DNA from: Maratus speciosus
Taxonomy: Eukaryota; Arthropoda; Arachnida; Araneae; Salticidae
DNA: 64,000 nt
Direction of reading: 5' to 3'
Assembly (NCBI GenBank): GCA_963932465.1
Contig: OZ010788.1
Coordinates: forward strand, 669,870,484-669,934,483
In this document: piece after piece, positions 41,766-53,979 of the stretch
Layout: the number at the start of each line of letters is the position of its first letter
Position numbering within the stretch: position 1 is the stretch's first letter
Notes under the pieces: generated by a model
Told to the model about the DNA's origin: nothing
The model's input: the letters and a program-made list of their open reading frames with translations, nothing else
Database searches by the model: none
Translations under genes and position numbers: made by a program

Positions 41766-42835
41766 TTATGCTTGTTTATTAATAAAAACTTAAAGATCTG
41801 TGGAGATCTGCAAGAGATTTTTGAATTTTTCAATATATTAGGAATGGCACTTTGATTTTTTAAAAAATGCTTATTGCTGAATAATGCTGAATAATGTGTT
41901 AAAAGTCAAGACGAAATTTGCAAACAATCATGCAAAATTAAAACCTTTCAAAAAAGCGGTTTAGCGGGTTTAATATCACTTATTTTCAAACAAAAATCGG
42001 TTAAATCTGACCTTGATAAACCTGTGACATATGTTCAGCAAACTCGTGCTTTCAAATAAAACAGAATAGTCACGGCGTGCTTTCAGACTTACAGGAAGCT
42101 AGTGCAACTTTTGAATCTCCCTCAAACGAACTGCGCAAATGGCTTCTTTACGGTCAAAATTAATCGGCACCTCTAATTTTTTTTCCAAAAACCTCGTACG
42201 GATCTCGAAAATACAGACATTCAGCTACCAGTACACGCGGTTTTGTCAAATTCCGAGGTAATCGGAAAAATGAATTTTTTCCACCTAGATCATCAAAACG
42301 TCCCACTGTGTGACTGCGCTTGTGTTATATCAATATTCCTTTATTTGCTATCAAATTGCTTAATTTCCGAAATTTTAAAACGTAATATAAAAGCAATTTT
42401 CTTTTTACTCTTTCTCTTTTCCTTTCTTTACTCTAGTTACGGCAGGTTATGCGCAGCATAATTCGCAGGAAAAGTGCGAAAGAAAATGGTAGGGATAATA
42501 GGGACAAATATCTGACACCCGAAAAAATGGGGTTAAGACCTACCAAAACAGAATCAAATTTAATAAAATGAAAATTGGCTTGGGGATTATTTTGTAGTAA
42601 TTTCAATAATAGCCATTACAAATGCACTCAAAATGTAAGAAAAATGTCCCAGAAAGTATACTTTACATAACCTTACATTTTTTATGAGAAACTTTCTTGC
42701 CAGGCCAAAAAAAAAAAAAAAAAAATTACTTAAACACTTAAATAATAGCTTAGGTAAATGACTCTAATTTATATTTATACAGTAAAGTTTGGAATATGCT
42801 TAACGTAGGCAAATTTATAAATCAACAAACGCAGG
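41766..42835. other. No gene recognised
   Basis: AT-rich; an A19 run at about 42706-42724. The 72-codon frame at 42243-42461 is hydrophobic and low-complexity toward its end. I do not support it as a gene. Confidence 0.4.
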
Positions 42836-43485
42836 AGACTAATGTGAGACAGTGTATGATGCTAATGTGAGACAGCGTATGGGGCTAATCTGAGACAGCG
42901 TATGGGGTTAATGTGAGACAGCGTATAGGGCTAATGTGAGAGAGCGTATGCAGCTAATGTGAGAGAGCGTATGCAGCTAATGTGAGAGAGCGTATGCAGC
43001 TAATGTGAGACAGTGTATGCAGCTAATGTGAGACAGTGTATGCTGCTAATGTGAGACAGTGTATGCTGCTAATGTGAGACAGTGTATGCTGCTAATGTGA
43101 GACTGTGTATGCTGCTAATGTGAGACTGTGTATGCTGCTAATGTGAGACTGTGTATGCTGATAATGTGAGACAGTGTATGCTGCTAATGTGAGAGAGTGT
43201 ATGGGACTAATGTGAGACAGTGTATGCTGCTAATGTGAGAGAGTGTATGGGACTAATGTGAGAGAGCGTATGGGGCTAATGTGAAACAGCGTATGGCGCT
43301 AATGTGAGACAGCGTATGGCGCTAATGTGAGACAGCATATGGCGCTAATGTGAGACAGCGTATGGGGCTAATGTGAGACAGCGTATAAGGCTAATATGAG
43401 ACATTGTATGAGGCTAATGTGTGAGTGTACGGGGATAATTTGTGAGGGAGTACGGGGATAATGTGAGACAATGTATGGGGCACAT
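42836..43485 (+). repeat. Minisatellite, 23-bp unit, about 28 copies
   Basis: Successive TAATGTGAGA words are spaced exactly 23 bp. The unit is CTAATGTGAGACAGNGTATG plus three variable bases. Variants occur in runs: GCAGC ends cluster at about 42950-43020, TGCTGC at about 43020-43190, GGCGC at about 43290-43350 and GGGGC at the edges. GACAG, GAGAG and GACTG variants are also clustered. The right edge decays after about 43400. The 75-codon minus-strand frame across its end is repeat-derived. Confidence 0.95.
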
Positions 43486-43528
43486 ATGAGATAATATTGT
43501 TCTACCGTGCAACTTGAAACATCAAACA

Positions 43529-44429
43529 TAGTGTTGCCAAGTGTCCCGCGTAAATCAGGGCTCAAAATACACTTGACACTACTTATTTCTGACACTTTAT
43601 TTTGCCATCTTTAACCCATCTTAGACCAAGCATAGAAATTTTATAAAATTCTATTTTCATTGAAATATGCTTATATTACATTCATTAAGACACAAACAAA
43701 AGTTTCTTGCATGAAAAATATTTTATTTGAGAAATAAAAAGCATTCGGTCAATGATGCGCTAACGCACCATTAAATTTAAAATAATTTTTTTAAATTCTT
43801 TTATGACATTTGTTTTATTAATATTTTATTTACAGAACTCGCAACTTTAATCCATTATAGAAACATATGATCAATCTCAAGTGGAATAATTATACATTTT
43901 CAAAAAATCGAATTTGTCAATAACCGTTTCAATCAACAACAAAAAAAAATGCGTATTTTGAAAATTTCGCAACAGAAAGTGTTTACTCCAATTGATTTAC
44001 TGATATTTTATAGATGTCTCCAGAACCCTTAAAACTAGCAGTAAAATAAAATTAGTGAAAAATATTCGTCAGTGTTAATAAAAAAAATATATTTATTGAA
44101 ACGATGCGTTGACGCACCATTGGCCGAAAAGGGTTTAATCGCAGATAATTCTGCCATTAGATAAGGCGAAGAAAATTACTTTAACCCCTTGAGGGGCAAG
44201 CCAAAATGTCTCTAAATATTGGACTCTCACCGGAATAATCGACAAATTTTATTTTTAAATAAGGAAAAGCAATTTCTCAACAATATCCCCCCAAAGTTAA
44301 AAATATAAAATTTAGTTAAAATTTTCTGGTGAGAATCTTGTTTAAATTAGGTGGGATATATTTTATCCCACCGTCCCTCAAGGGGTTAACATACTGAGCC
44401 CTGATTACGCGGGACACCTGGAAGCACTA
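43529..44429. mobile_element. hAT-like element with nested TTAA-type inserts
   Basis: Left end TAGTGTTGCCAAGTGTCCCG and right end complemented TAGTGCTTCCAGGTGTCCCG, continuing through CGTAAATCAGGGCTCA. TAGTG termini fit hAT, but I see no clean 8-bp duplication. Inside lie a TTAACCC..GGGTTTAA block (43611-44138), with the palindrome TGCGTTGACGCA at 44105-44116, and the intact TTAA element 44181-44389. No transposase frame. Confidence 0.6.
44181..44389. mobile_element. TTAA-flanked short element (sister of 30797-31007)
   Basis: Left end TTAACCCCTTGAGGGGCAAG, right end complemented TTAACCCCTTGAGGGACGG. A subterminal palindrome, GTGGGATA..TATCCCAC, lies at 44351-44371. 209 bp. It sits inside the hAT-like element, so it is younger than that element. 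Confidence 0.88.
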
Positions 44430-44540
44430 ACCATAAACAAAAATAAAATCTTAATCTTTAATTGCCTTTTTTGTTTTAATGTTTTTTTTTCTTTTCCAAG
44501 CTTAATGGTATATTTTTCTATGTTTGTTATCAATTATAAT

Positions 44541-44660
44541 TAGTGCTCGCGATTATACGTATAATAAGTAGAAAACCGTTTTTACCATATTATACCTATA
44601 CAAAAATCCGTATCGCTACAATACGTTTTATACGCATTATACGTATAATCGCAAGCACTA
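44541..44660. mobile_element. hAT-type MITE, 120 bp, 8-bp target duplication
   Basis: Ends TAGTGCTCGCGATTATACGT and complemented TAGTGCTTGCGATTATACGT. Flanked by ATTATAAT (44533-44540) and ATTATAAC (44661-44668), an 8-bp duplication with one change. Fits hAT ends and target size. No coding capacity. Confidence 0.85.
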
Positions 44661-44919
44661 ATTATAACCTATTGATGTGAAAGGCTAGCTAGTAGTTGAT
44701 TTAATTGCTTAGTTTTAGACATGAACGTTCTATGGCCAAACAGATTACTCAATTAGCAATTACTCAAGCGTATTCATTTTTTATCATTTCTATTTTATGG
44801 TAATTATAAAATTACTTATTATAAAAATACATAAATGACATTTTTTTTTGATCTATAAGACAACCGGAACTCGGTCTAAAATATCTCTGCCTACCCTTGA
44901 AACTAAATTTATAAAAAAA
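44661..44919. other. Spacer before the tandem array; nothing recognised
   Basis: Unremarkable AT-rich sequence. Homology to the array units begins at about 44920. Confidence 0.5.
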
Positions 44920-45264
44920 GAAAAGTGTAAAGTTACTTTTTTTTTTTTTTTTTTTTTTTTGCTATGTGGTGTATTAATTAATAATGAAGCAGCTGTCAAC
45001 ATTTACCACATAGACTACATTACTTATTTTTTCCTATAAAAAGTGTTAAATTGTTTTAAATTATGTTTTTCATTAAAACTGATCTTTTATATATTTATTT
45101 TATTGAGAAAATGAAAATTAAACACATCTCCAACCCTCTTAAAAAATGCCGTTTGACATTCCCGAAAATCTACGTGGATACAAAAGATCTGAAACATATT
45201 TTTCAGTCATATCTCTGTTTTCTTTACACTTCTATTGTTATTCACGTTATAAAAGCATAAATTT

Positions 45265-45800
45265 TTAACCCTTTATGTACTGAATTATGAATTCATGATA
45301 ATTTTATCTTCTAAAGCATTTTTCGTGAATTGTGTAAACTACATTAAAACATTTACATAATCATTTAATAAATTTTAGAAGGATTTTGGAAGGATTGAAG
45401 GATTTAGAAGGATTCATTAAACTTGAATTTATAGGGATTTTGTGCACTATTTATAACCCCAATCAAACCTTTTACTTTAACTATTTGTCTTAGTATTTTG
45501 TAGAATTAGGAAATGTACAAATATAATGTTCTTACAATAGAAATATAGAAATATTTCCGAATTGAGAAATCTCCCGCCATGAACGCTAAGAAAGCTGAAA
45601 AGATACAAAGGCAAAAGAAATCATCCTTTTAAAGATATTTTTTGTTTTGTGTAACCAATAATGCTTTTGAAACAAGATAAAGTAATGTATCTATAACTCA
45701 TTCTAAACTGTATTACATCTAATCGATGTATTAAATGAATTCTATAACAAGTTATTTTATTGTTACTTACCGTCAGTACCGTCAGTAGATAAAGGGTTAA
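45265..45800. mobile_element. TTAA element in U0, empty site in U1 and U2
   Basis: Left end TTAACCCTTTATGTACTGAA, right end complemented TTAACCCTTTATCTACTGAC. The corresponding place in U1 (about 50936-50945) and U2 reads CATTTTTTAATTTGTTGT with a single TTAA, the unoccupied site. The palindrome ATGAATTCAT is at 45287-45296. Confidence 0.9.
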
Positions 45801-47414
45801 AGTTCTGAAATTTGAACAAATTAAGTTGAAAACAAACCCACTGCATAATAGTCTATAAAAAATAGACAACCGGGAAATCCTGCGCACTATTTTTGATTCT
45901 AACCGTGAATTACAAAGAACACAGAAATAACTCCTATCCACTAACATATCGTATAACAATGACTCCAAAAAGAAACGAAGAAGAAAAAAACAGATACATT
46001 TTGATAACAATGCGGGAGTTTAGAAAATACCAGAATTTTTTACAACTATTAAACAAAATTTGACCATGCACTCAAAGTTGATAAACAAAAGAGAAGTTTG
46101 AGTCTATCAATAAAAAAAGAAAACTAATTCTTAATCCATACATTTGTAATCTATTGTAGTTTCAAAACGTTAGGAATAAAAATTGTTTGGCCAAACTATT
46201 CCAGATCTCTTCTTTTATTTGATGTTTTTTAGTAACAAAGTACATTAGTTACGGGTATCTTACTTCCCCGTTAAATCAATGTAAACCTTTCAAAAAACAA
46301 ACTGTAGAAAAAAATGGTCAAAGACAAAAGCGCAAAGGTTTTTTGTTTGTTTTAAAGTAGTCTAGTTGAAATTTGGAGAATAGAAACGACAAATATTCTC
46401 TCAAAAAACATCGAAGTTTGGAAAAGAATGTAAATTTTTTAAAAAGTAGTTTTTTATTCAAAAGTTTAAAGATAAATATTTAAAGGCATTTCTAATTTTT
46501 TTAAACTGCCTTGGGAAATTTTGTGTAAAGAAATCCTATATTTTTAAATAAAAGTGAAATGTGTGAACAAATTTCATGTTCACGAAATTTTTTGATGGAA
46601 CGAAAGCGAACGAAAAAACTATGAATATACTTATAACAACCACTTTTTTTACAATGTTTAAACATACATTTCTTAGGAAAATTTGCTCATTTTTTTCTAG
46701 TATATTCTATAGTAGAAATTCTCAGTTTTTTGCACCTAATTTAAATATTTTGAAAATAATTTTTTCCGCAATTTTTTATTATTTTTTTATGTGTAATTTC
46801 AATTTTTATAACAAAGTTGTAGATTGTGCTAAAAACTTACTAAAAGATTAATAAAAAATATGCGTATCAGTTTTTTAAAATGTAAATTACTGATAATAAA
46901 AAATATTATAAAAAATAAAATAATTATGAGGGTTATAAAAACATAGAAAATGTGTAAAGCTTTTAACCCCTCCACATACACACATTCACATCTGTTTCTA
47001 CCTCTGCGAGTATGTGTGTATTTTTAAATCGGTATTTAAAAGATAATTTGAAATAATTAACCCTTTTTTACAAGCCGGCAATTTCGTACTAAGTATAAAG
47101 TTTGTGACGAGTTCCTTGGGTACATTAACAATTTTCAAGTGAAAAAAAGCAAAGCAATTTAACAAATAATTGAAAAAACATTTTTTTTTCAAACTTGAAA
47201 TGAGTAAGATAATAAAAGCTGTTTAAACTATTCCGCATTTAAATACATTTTTTACTTGTTAAATAAAGATATCCAAATGAAAGTCTAGCAACTAAAACAC
47301 TACTGCACTTTTGAAGCAACTTCAAAATGGTTAACAACTGGCCAAAAGTCTAAAGTTTCTACTAGATCACACAATCACTCCAACAAATGCAAAAACACAC
47401 AAAATTATTATTTC

Positions 47415-47575
47415 ATTACTCACCATCAAGTCTCTGATATTTTTGGAATACTAAAATGTAACTGTTTTTCCAAATCTCGAGGCACATTTAACTACGACAC
47501 GAATGTTTGAGGCATGCTACAAAAAATTCTTCTGTACAACTGTGAAAATCTAGTGCTTCTATATGAGAATGAAGA
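47415..47575 (-). promoter_or_regulatory. Promoter-like block plus 5' splice site, U0 (candidate)
   Basis: On the minus strand: CTCATATAGAAGC (TATA-like, about 47560-47566), then TTTTCACAGTTGTACAG. About 120 bp later comes GATG|GTGAGTAATG (GTGAGT at 47418-47423 complement). The same order is kept in U1 and U2. No downstream coding exon recognised. Confidence 0.35.
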
Positions 47576-48240
47576 CATGCGCACAGGCCGCTTTGTCAGA
47601 CTAGACAGGCGTGTCCAAAGTATGTCAATGCTAAATTCAGTCTTTGCAATACTCGCTTGGACGAGTTCCATTGCACGTGTGAGACAAGTTAACAAGCATT
47701 AGCTTGCTGTTAATTGTGTTAATGGCAGACTCGCCAAAATGTTTGGCAATTCTCTTCTACCCAGAGTCATCTAAACCAATCAGTTTTTATATTCTGTATG
47801 TCAGTGCACTACTGAAACTTCGTATTTTATTGTAACTTATTAACCACGTATGAATCTGATTAGTATGATCTATAATGTACATTATACACTTCAACTTCAC
47901 CTACCACGAACATTCACAACAAAATAAGGCTAAAAGTTTTAAAACGATTGATTCGATCAACAGCACACACTGTGTTAAGTTTGAAACACTAGATGTTGGC
48001 ATACAGAAGAGATATTCGTAGAGGACTTTTACTCAGAAAGTCAATGTGCTCGTCAGAAGTTTTGTTTTCTTGAATATTTTCCATTTTTAATAATTTCTCT
48101 GTGGTATTAAACTATTTTTTTTGTTTGTATTGCTAAACAGCAAGTACTTCCACTTCAGCATTCTTCCTTCTATTATTTTAACACAAACTGATTGGTAAAG
48201 TTATCATACGAATTGAATATTTCCAACTGAGTGAAAAAAT

Positions 48241-48311
48241 GCCCAGCCCGGGAATCTAACCCATATTCTTGTCTTACGGGGCCAATGCTCTACCGTTTAA
48301 GCTAACTGGGC
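48241..48311 (-). tRNA. tRNA-like, family 2, U0 (decayed)
   Basis: Minus-strand acceptor GCCCAGT/GCTGGGC still pairs. Box B is damaged (GGTTAGATTCC) and the anticodon stem is weakened (TTGGC/GACAA). Loop CCCGTAA with C at position 33. It is embedded in a repeat with TTTTTCGCTCAGTTGGAAAT-type flank, i.e. a SINE-like unit. Confidence 0.55.
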
Positions 48312-49030
48312 TGAAAACCGGCGAGCATATTTCGCTCAGATAACCTTATTGGTAATAACATCTAGTCAGTCATGTAGACAGCTCAACAGAATAAACCGCA
48401 GGTAAATGAGCTCCATATAAACGATGGTTACGTAGATAAACTATTATTTTAACACAATCAAACTGATTGGTAAAGTTATCATACGAATTGTATATTTCCA
48501 ACTGAGCGAAAAAATGCCCAGCCTTTTTTTTTTCTTTTTTTTTTTTAGCCAGTTGTAAATATTCAATTCTTCTTTCTACTTCAACTCTCAGCTGCCCAGG
48601 TGTCGGCATCCAGAATCAGGCTTACCAGTTTGGTCTCCAATTTTAATCCGAAATTACAAATTCAAACCGCCAATTTCGAAAAAAGAATTTTCTCTTCATG
48701 TAATCGCTAATTGTCTCTCATTAAATAAACCATAAAAAACTATTCTTTATTTCTGATATGAACTTAAAATTTCTGAATAAAAATGGAAGCCAAAGTTGCA
48801 ACCCTGTCCGGAATGTAACATCAAACGCAAACATTCTGTTATATTATCTTAATGCATTTTTTCATTTGACACATATTTGTAATTTTGTTTTTATTATAAT
48901 ATTTATTAAATTAATTAGTCTTTACTATTTCATATTCACATATCTCATTCACGCAAAAAATTCTAGTATATTTGGTGATATTCAAGGCTGGAGTAGTACA
49001 GTTGATGGTTATTCCAACAGAGCGAAAAAT

Positions 49031-49101
49031 GTCCAAACCGGGAATCGAATCTGGATACTTGGCGTGCCGTGCCAATGCTTTACCTGTTAAGCTATCCGAA
49101 C
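49031..49101 (-). tRNA. tRNA-like, family 3, U0 left arm
   Basis: D arm GCTTAACAGGTAAAGC, anticodon stem TTGGC/GCCAA with loop ACGGCAC (formal GGC, C33). T loop ATTCGATTC, so box B is slightly altered. Acceptor mostly pairs with wobbles. Confidence 0.55.
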
Positions 49102-49411
49102 GATACCTGGCTGACATAATTCACTCTCATTTGTTGGACAAGGCTGCGAATTTCAGCGCTATTTTCATTCATCCGAGCTATAAATATAGCATTTACATGA
49201 TGAAAGTGTGTTTTTTAACATGGAAACTCCTGTATACCATGTAATTAGGTCATACTGCAGAGAATGAATATTTTTTCCAGCTGGATTAAATTATATTCAA
49301 GGCAGTTGAAGTTTATTCCAACAGAGCGGAAAATATCCAGACCAGAAATCGAACCTTCACAGTTCGCAGCCTTGTCCAGTAAATAAGAGTGAATTATGTC
49401 AGCCACGTATC

Positions 49412-49482
49412 GTCCGGATAGCTTAATAGGTAAAGCATTGGCACGGCATGCCAAGTATCCAGGTTCGATTCTTGGTCTGGAT
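49412..49482 (+). tRNA. tRNA-like, family 3, U0 right arm
   Basis: GTCCGGATAGCTTAATAGG start (box A), box B GGTTCGATTC followed by T, acceptor GTCCGGA/TCTGGAT. Tail TATTTTTCGCTCTTTTGGAA is shared with family 2, showing common SINE ancestry. Confidence 0.58.
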
Positions 49483-52400
49483 ATTTTTCGCTCTTTTGGA
49501 ATAAACTTGAACTGTGCTTCTCCAGCCCTGAATATTATTTAATCCAGTTTTTAAGAAAAAAAATATTCTTTCTCTTCAGTATGATGTATATTTGCTGTTT
49601 TCCTGAAACAGCATCTACACACTCAATACCTTTCAATTACTTTTAAATGAACTTCTGTCATAATTATATTAAATCAAACAACAATCTCTGCTCTATTAAT
49701 ATTTATCAATTTTCTAAATCAAGGTATGAATAAATACTGCGTCTGATTGACATCCCTTTAGTTTACACACAGCATTAATTATCCATTAAGCGTATGTCAA
49801 ACTAAAATAGAGTCGAATTAATTTATCCTAGAATATTGAGCTCTTGTGTTTCCACCATTCGTAAATTCAAATATGCTTCACCAGTTCTTAGCCATATACA
49901 TATTTGTCTTATATAGTTATAGTTCTTATACGATATACATATTTGTATCTATTAAGGACATGCATGCCTCAATTGAGTTCACTTAACAGATGCACATATT
50001 TCAGTTGAAAATTTCCCTTCAGCAGTTCTCTCTAATAAGGAGAATGGTACGTGAACATTTTTGTGCAGCCCTGTATACGAGGTATAGAATTTATATAGGA
50101 CGAGTAACATACAAAAAATTAATTAAATTTTAAAAGCGCATACCGAATTTTAAACCGTGCACTCGAGCAATTATGACTCAAAGAAAGTTCTGTAACCGAT
50201 TTATTTTGTGTATTTGAAAAAAATACCATGAATGCCCTGTTATACGTGATTGTAGTAAAATTCAGTGATTTATATCAGTTTCAATACATTTGAAGTAGCG
50301 TAATCTCATTAAAATACTCTGCAAACGATTTTCCCCATGTACCATAATGTAATGGAATACTTTTGAGTGCCCCTGTAATTGAACTATTAATCCTACATAC
50401 TTCATATACAAAATCAACATAGAATCATATACAAAATCAACATAAAAATCAACATAGGGTTACCAAACATGCTTTGGTAACCCTAAATAACCTTTATCAA
50501 TTTCATGAAAATCCGGGTATATTTACGGGATTTAGAGCGCGGACAGACGACTGAAGGCCAGACAAACCGAATGCATAAACACTTTTCAACTGTGTGAGAA
50601 AGTGTTAAAAACAGAAAAGTGAAAAGTTACTTACATTTTTTCTAGTCATATGGTGTATTAATGAATAATGAATTAACTGTCTAGATCGCAGACTACATTT
50701 TTATTTTTTCATAATAAGTGTTACATTATTGTTAATGTTTTTCATTGAAACAAATTTTTTGTAGATTTATTTTTATTGATATAATGAAAATTAGATACTT
50801 CTCGCCCCTCCTTCATAAAATGTCTTTTGACATTCTCAAAAATCAAAGTAAATGTAGAATCATCTAAAACACACTTTTTAGTCATATCTCTGTTTCCTCT
50901 TTACTTCTATTGTTATTCAAGTTTAAAAAGCATACATTTTTTAATTTGTTGTGAAGTTTGAAAAAATTAAGTTGAAAACAAACCCACTGCATAATAGTCT
51001 ATAAAAAAAAATAGACAATAGAGAAATCCTGCGTACTATTTTTGATTCTAACCGTGAATTACAAAGAACATAGAAATAACTCCTATCCACGATCATATCG
51101 TATAACAATGGCTCCAAAAAGAAAAGGAGAAGAAAGACATACAATTTGATAACAATGCGGGAGTTTAGAAAATACCAGATTGTTTTACAGCTTGTTGAAC
51201 AAAATTTGTCCATGATCTCAAAGTTGATAAATAAAAGATAATTTTGAGTCTATCAATAAAAAAACAAAACTAATTCGTAATCCATACATTTGTAATATAT
51301 TGTAGTTTCAAAACGTTAAAAAAAATTGTGTTTGGCCAAACTATTCCAGATCTCTTCTTTTATTTTACTTTTTTTAGTAACAAAGTACATTACTTACGGG
51401 TATCTTACTTCCCCGTTAAATCAATCTAAACCTTTCAAAAAACAAACGGTGGAAAAAAAAATTGTCGAAGACAAAAGTGCAAAAGTGTTTTGTTTGTTTT
51501 CAAGTAGTCTAGTTGAAATTTTGAGAATAGAAACGACGAATATTTTCTCAAAATACATCGAAGTTTGCAAAAAAATGTAGTTTTAAAAAAAATAGTTTTG
51601 TATTCAGAAGTCTCAAAAATAAATATTTAAAGTCATTTCTATTTTTTTTTAAACTACCTTGTGAAGTTTTGTGTAATGAAATCCTAAATTTCTAAATAAA
51701 AGTGAAATGTGTGAACAAATTTCATATTCACGAAATTTTTTGACGGAACTAAAGAGAAAGACAAAACTATGAATATACTTATTACAACCACTTTTTTACG
51801 ATGTTTAAACATACTTTTCTTAGGATAGGATTTTTTTTTCTTTTTTTGTGCTAGTCCATCCTATGGTAGAAATTCTGTGAATTTTTTGCGCCTAATTTAG
51901 ATATTTTAAAAATATTTTTTTCTGCTATTTTCTAAATCTTTTTTGTGTGTAATTTCCATTTTTATAATAAAGTTGTAGAATAATCTTAAAAACGCACTAA
52001 AAGATTAATAAGAAATATACGTATCATTTTTTAAAAATATAAATTACTCATAATAATATTTTATGAAAAATAAAATAATTCTGAGGGTTATAAAAACATA
52101 CAAAATGAGGAAAGCTTTTAACCACTCCCAAACCCCTCCACATACACACATTCACATTTATCTCTACCTCTACGAGTATGCGTGTATTTATTAATCGATA
52201 TTTAAAAGATAATTTTAAATAATTAACCTTTTTCTTACAAGCTGTTAATTTTGTGCTTAGCATAAAGTTTGTAACAAGTTCCTTTGGTACATTAATAATT
52301 TTCAAGTGAAAGAATCGAAGCAATTTAACAAATAACTGCAAAAACATTCTTTTCACACTTTAAAAAAAAAAAGGAAATGAGAAAGATAATGAAAGCTGTT

Positions 52401-52589
52401 TTAAACTATTCTACATTTAAATAAATTTTTTACTTGTAAAATATATCCAAATGAAAGTCTAGCTACTAAAATACTACTGCACTTTTTAAGCAACTTCAGA
52501 ATGCTTAACAACTGTCCAACAGTCTAAAGTTTACACTAGATCACACAATCAGTTCAACAGATTCGAAAATACACGAAATTATCATTTCA

Positions 52590-52755
52590 TTACTCACTAA
52601 CAAGATTCGCCGAATTTCTGATGTTTTTTCAATACTAAAGTGTAACTGTTTTTCCAAATCTCGAGGCCCATTTAACTACGACACGAATGTTTCAGGCATG
52701 CCACAAAAAAAGACCCTGTGCAACTGAAACTATACTGCTTCTATATATGTGAATG
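52590..52755 (-). promoter_or_regulatory. Promoter-like block plus 5' splice site, U1 (candidate)
   Basis: Minus strand CACATATATAGAAGCAG with the TATA-like core at 52742-52749. The arthropod-initiator-like TTTCAGTTGC (TCAGTT at 52722-52727) lies about 25 bp downstream. GTTA|GTGAGTAATG follows (52592-52597). Better motifs than in U0. Confidence 0.4.
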
Positions 52756-52894
52756 GAGACATGCGCACAGGGCACATTGTCAAACTAGACAGACGCGTCC
52801 AAACTATGCTAAAGCTAAATTCGGAATTCTTCAATACACGCTTGGACGAGTTCCATTGTACGAGTGACACGAATTGACGAGCAATAGCTGGGTG

Positions 52895-53174
52895 TTAACT
52901 CTTTATGTACTTCATTACGATCTACTGCATTTTTTTTTCATGTAATTTTTTTTCAATTACTAAAACTTACAGGATAAACATAAAAAAATACTCCCCCGTG
53001 AGAAATTTAATTAATTAGGGGTAATTAATTAAAGTTGTACTTTAAAGTACCATCAGTACACTATGACTAAAATATCGTAACAGAAAACCCACAAGGTATT
53101 TCAAATAGCACCAGAATTGTGATAAAATATTTTCGATTTGATAAGCATGTGAAATACAGCCTTTTTCTTATTTA

Positions 53175-53205
<31 letters not shown>

Positions 53206-53979
53206 GGCAAATTCCGGTGCCATACATTTATTTCAACACTTTAGCATTGAAAATGCTTTACCCCTGAAAGCGTTAAAAAAACTATTTTTTAAGTTTCGAT
53301 CGTGTTAGCAGTCCTTTAGTTATGAGACGTCTATATGACAACATGTTCTCTCGCATCTCCACATATTAAACATATGAATTTACATACGCCATTTTTAATA
53401 TAGCAAAAAAGAGCCGGTGCCACAACTTTTTCGATTTCCTATGAAAAAAAATAATAAAATAGAAAAGAAATACTAGGAAAATTATAATTACAATACATTT
53501 TAGTAATTACATTTTAAAGAAGATGAAAACGATGAATAACTACACAGACGAAAAGTAAACAAGAAGATTTTCTCCAACACCCAGTGTACTGACGGTACTT
53601 ATAAGTACCACCGAGTAATTGAACTGCTAAATTAAATACCTACACCGTTCACCTAAAATAGCTTGTCAAATTTTATTCTAAGAGCATAATGAACGCATTG
53701 AAAAAAAAATCCAACACTTATCTTAGATTCTTCACTGTGTTTGCAGCAATAAAAAGACGAGAGTGACAATCTGTACAAAATGTCGGCACAAAATTAATCG
53801 ACTTGAAACAGTACCCTCATTGCTCGCAATCCTATAACTACTGCTGCCATATATTCGGATAAAGTGGAGTTAAAAGAGTGTTTTTGTAAAATACCATTAG
53901 AATAGAAGTAATATTCACTATGGGATGAACGTTTAAAGTGAGTGGTACTTATAAGTACCGTCAGTAGATAAAGGGTTAA
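52895..53979. mobile_element. TTAA element in U1 (1085 bp), empty site in U0
   Basis: Left end TTAACTCTTTATGTACTTCA, right end complemented TTAACCCTTTATCTACTGAC. U0 at about 47714-47722 has GTGTTAATGGCAG uninterrupted. The 16-bp palindrome GGTACTTATAAGTACC lies at 53944-53959 and again at 53594-53609; a related GTACTTTAAAGTAC is at 53037-53050. Long T run at about 53180-53205. The 77-codon minus-strand frame at its right end is not a known protein. Confidence 0.9.

Larger units (their letters stand above)
48979..49534. repeat. Palindromic element with two opposed tRNA-like arms, U0
   Basis: Outer ends ATTCAAGGCTGGAGTAGTAC and complemented ATTCAGGGCTGGAGAAGCAC. The arms of about 180 bp each hold a family 3 tRNA-like sequence plus TCGCAGCCTTGTCCA..AATAAGAGTGAATTATGTC. 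The central part contains a further half-copy (CCAACAGAGCGGAAAATATC). The tRNA-like units point inward-to-outward in opposite directions. Confidence 0.8.
44920..50601. repeat. Tandem array unit U0 (5.68 kb), most diverged
   Basis: The first of three direct units. It starts at the GAAAAGTGTAAAGTTACTTT stretch (aligned with 50602 and 56938) and ends where U1 begins. Relative to U1/U2 it has an extra TTAA element at 45265-45800, lacks the TTAA element at the 47.7-kb position, and differs by many substitutions up to about 49 kb. Its last kilobase (about 49.55-50.60) is nearly identical to U1's. Confidence 0.85.

Noticed and set aside
42836..43485. Possible CRISPR array because of regular 23-bp periodicity
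   Set aside because: The units are directly abutting with only three variable bases and there are no spacers. It is a eukaryotic minisatellite.
45621..46010. 129-codon minus-strand ORF partly kept in U1 (50941-51213) and U2 (57317-57529)
   Set aside because: It is shortened and frame-shifted between units, rich in Phe/Leu/Cys/Ser from AT-rich DNA, and has no recognisable domain. The similarity is explained by the segmental duplication.
48911..49244. Overlapping 68-110 codon frames at 49.0, 55.3, 61.7 and 62.0 kb with similar residues (YLACRANALPVKLS)
   Set aside because: They are translations of the family 3 tRNA-like repeat in both orientations, not a protein family.
52048..52356. 102-codon minus-strand ORF repeated at 58366-58623 and in shorter form at 46998-47192
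   Set aside because: The U0 version has in-frame stops and indels not in multiples of three, so coding constraint is not supported.
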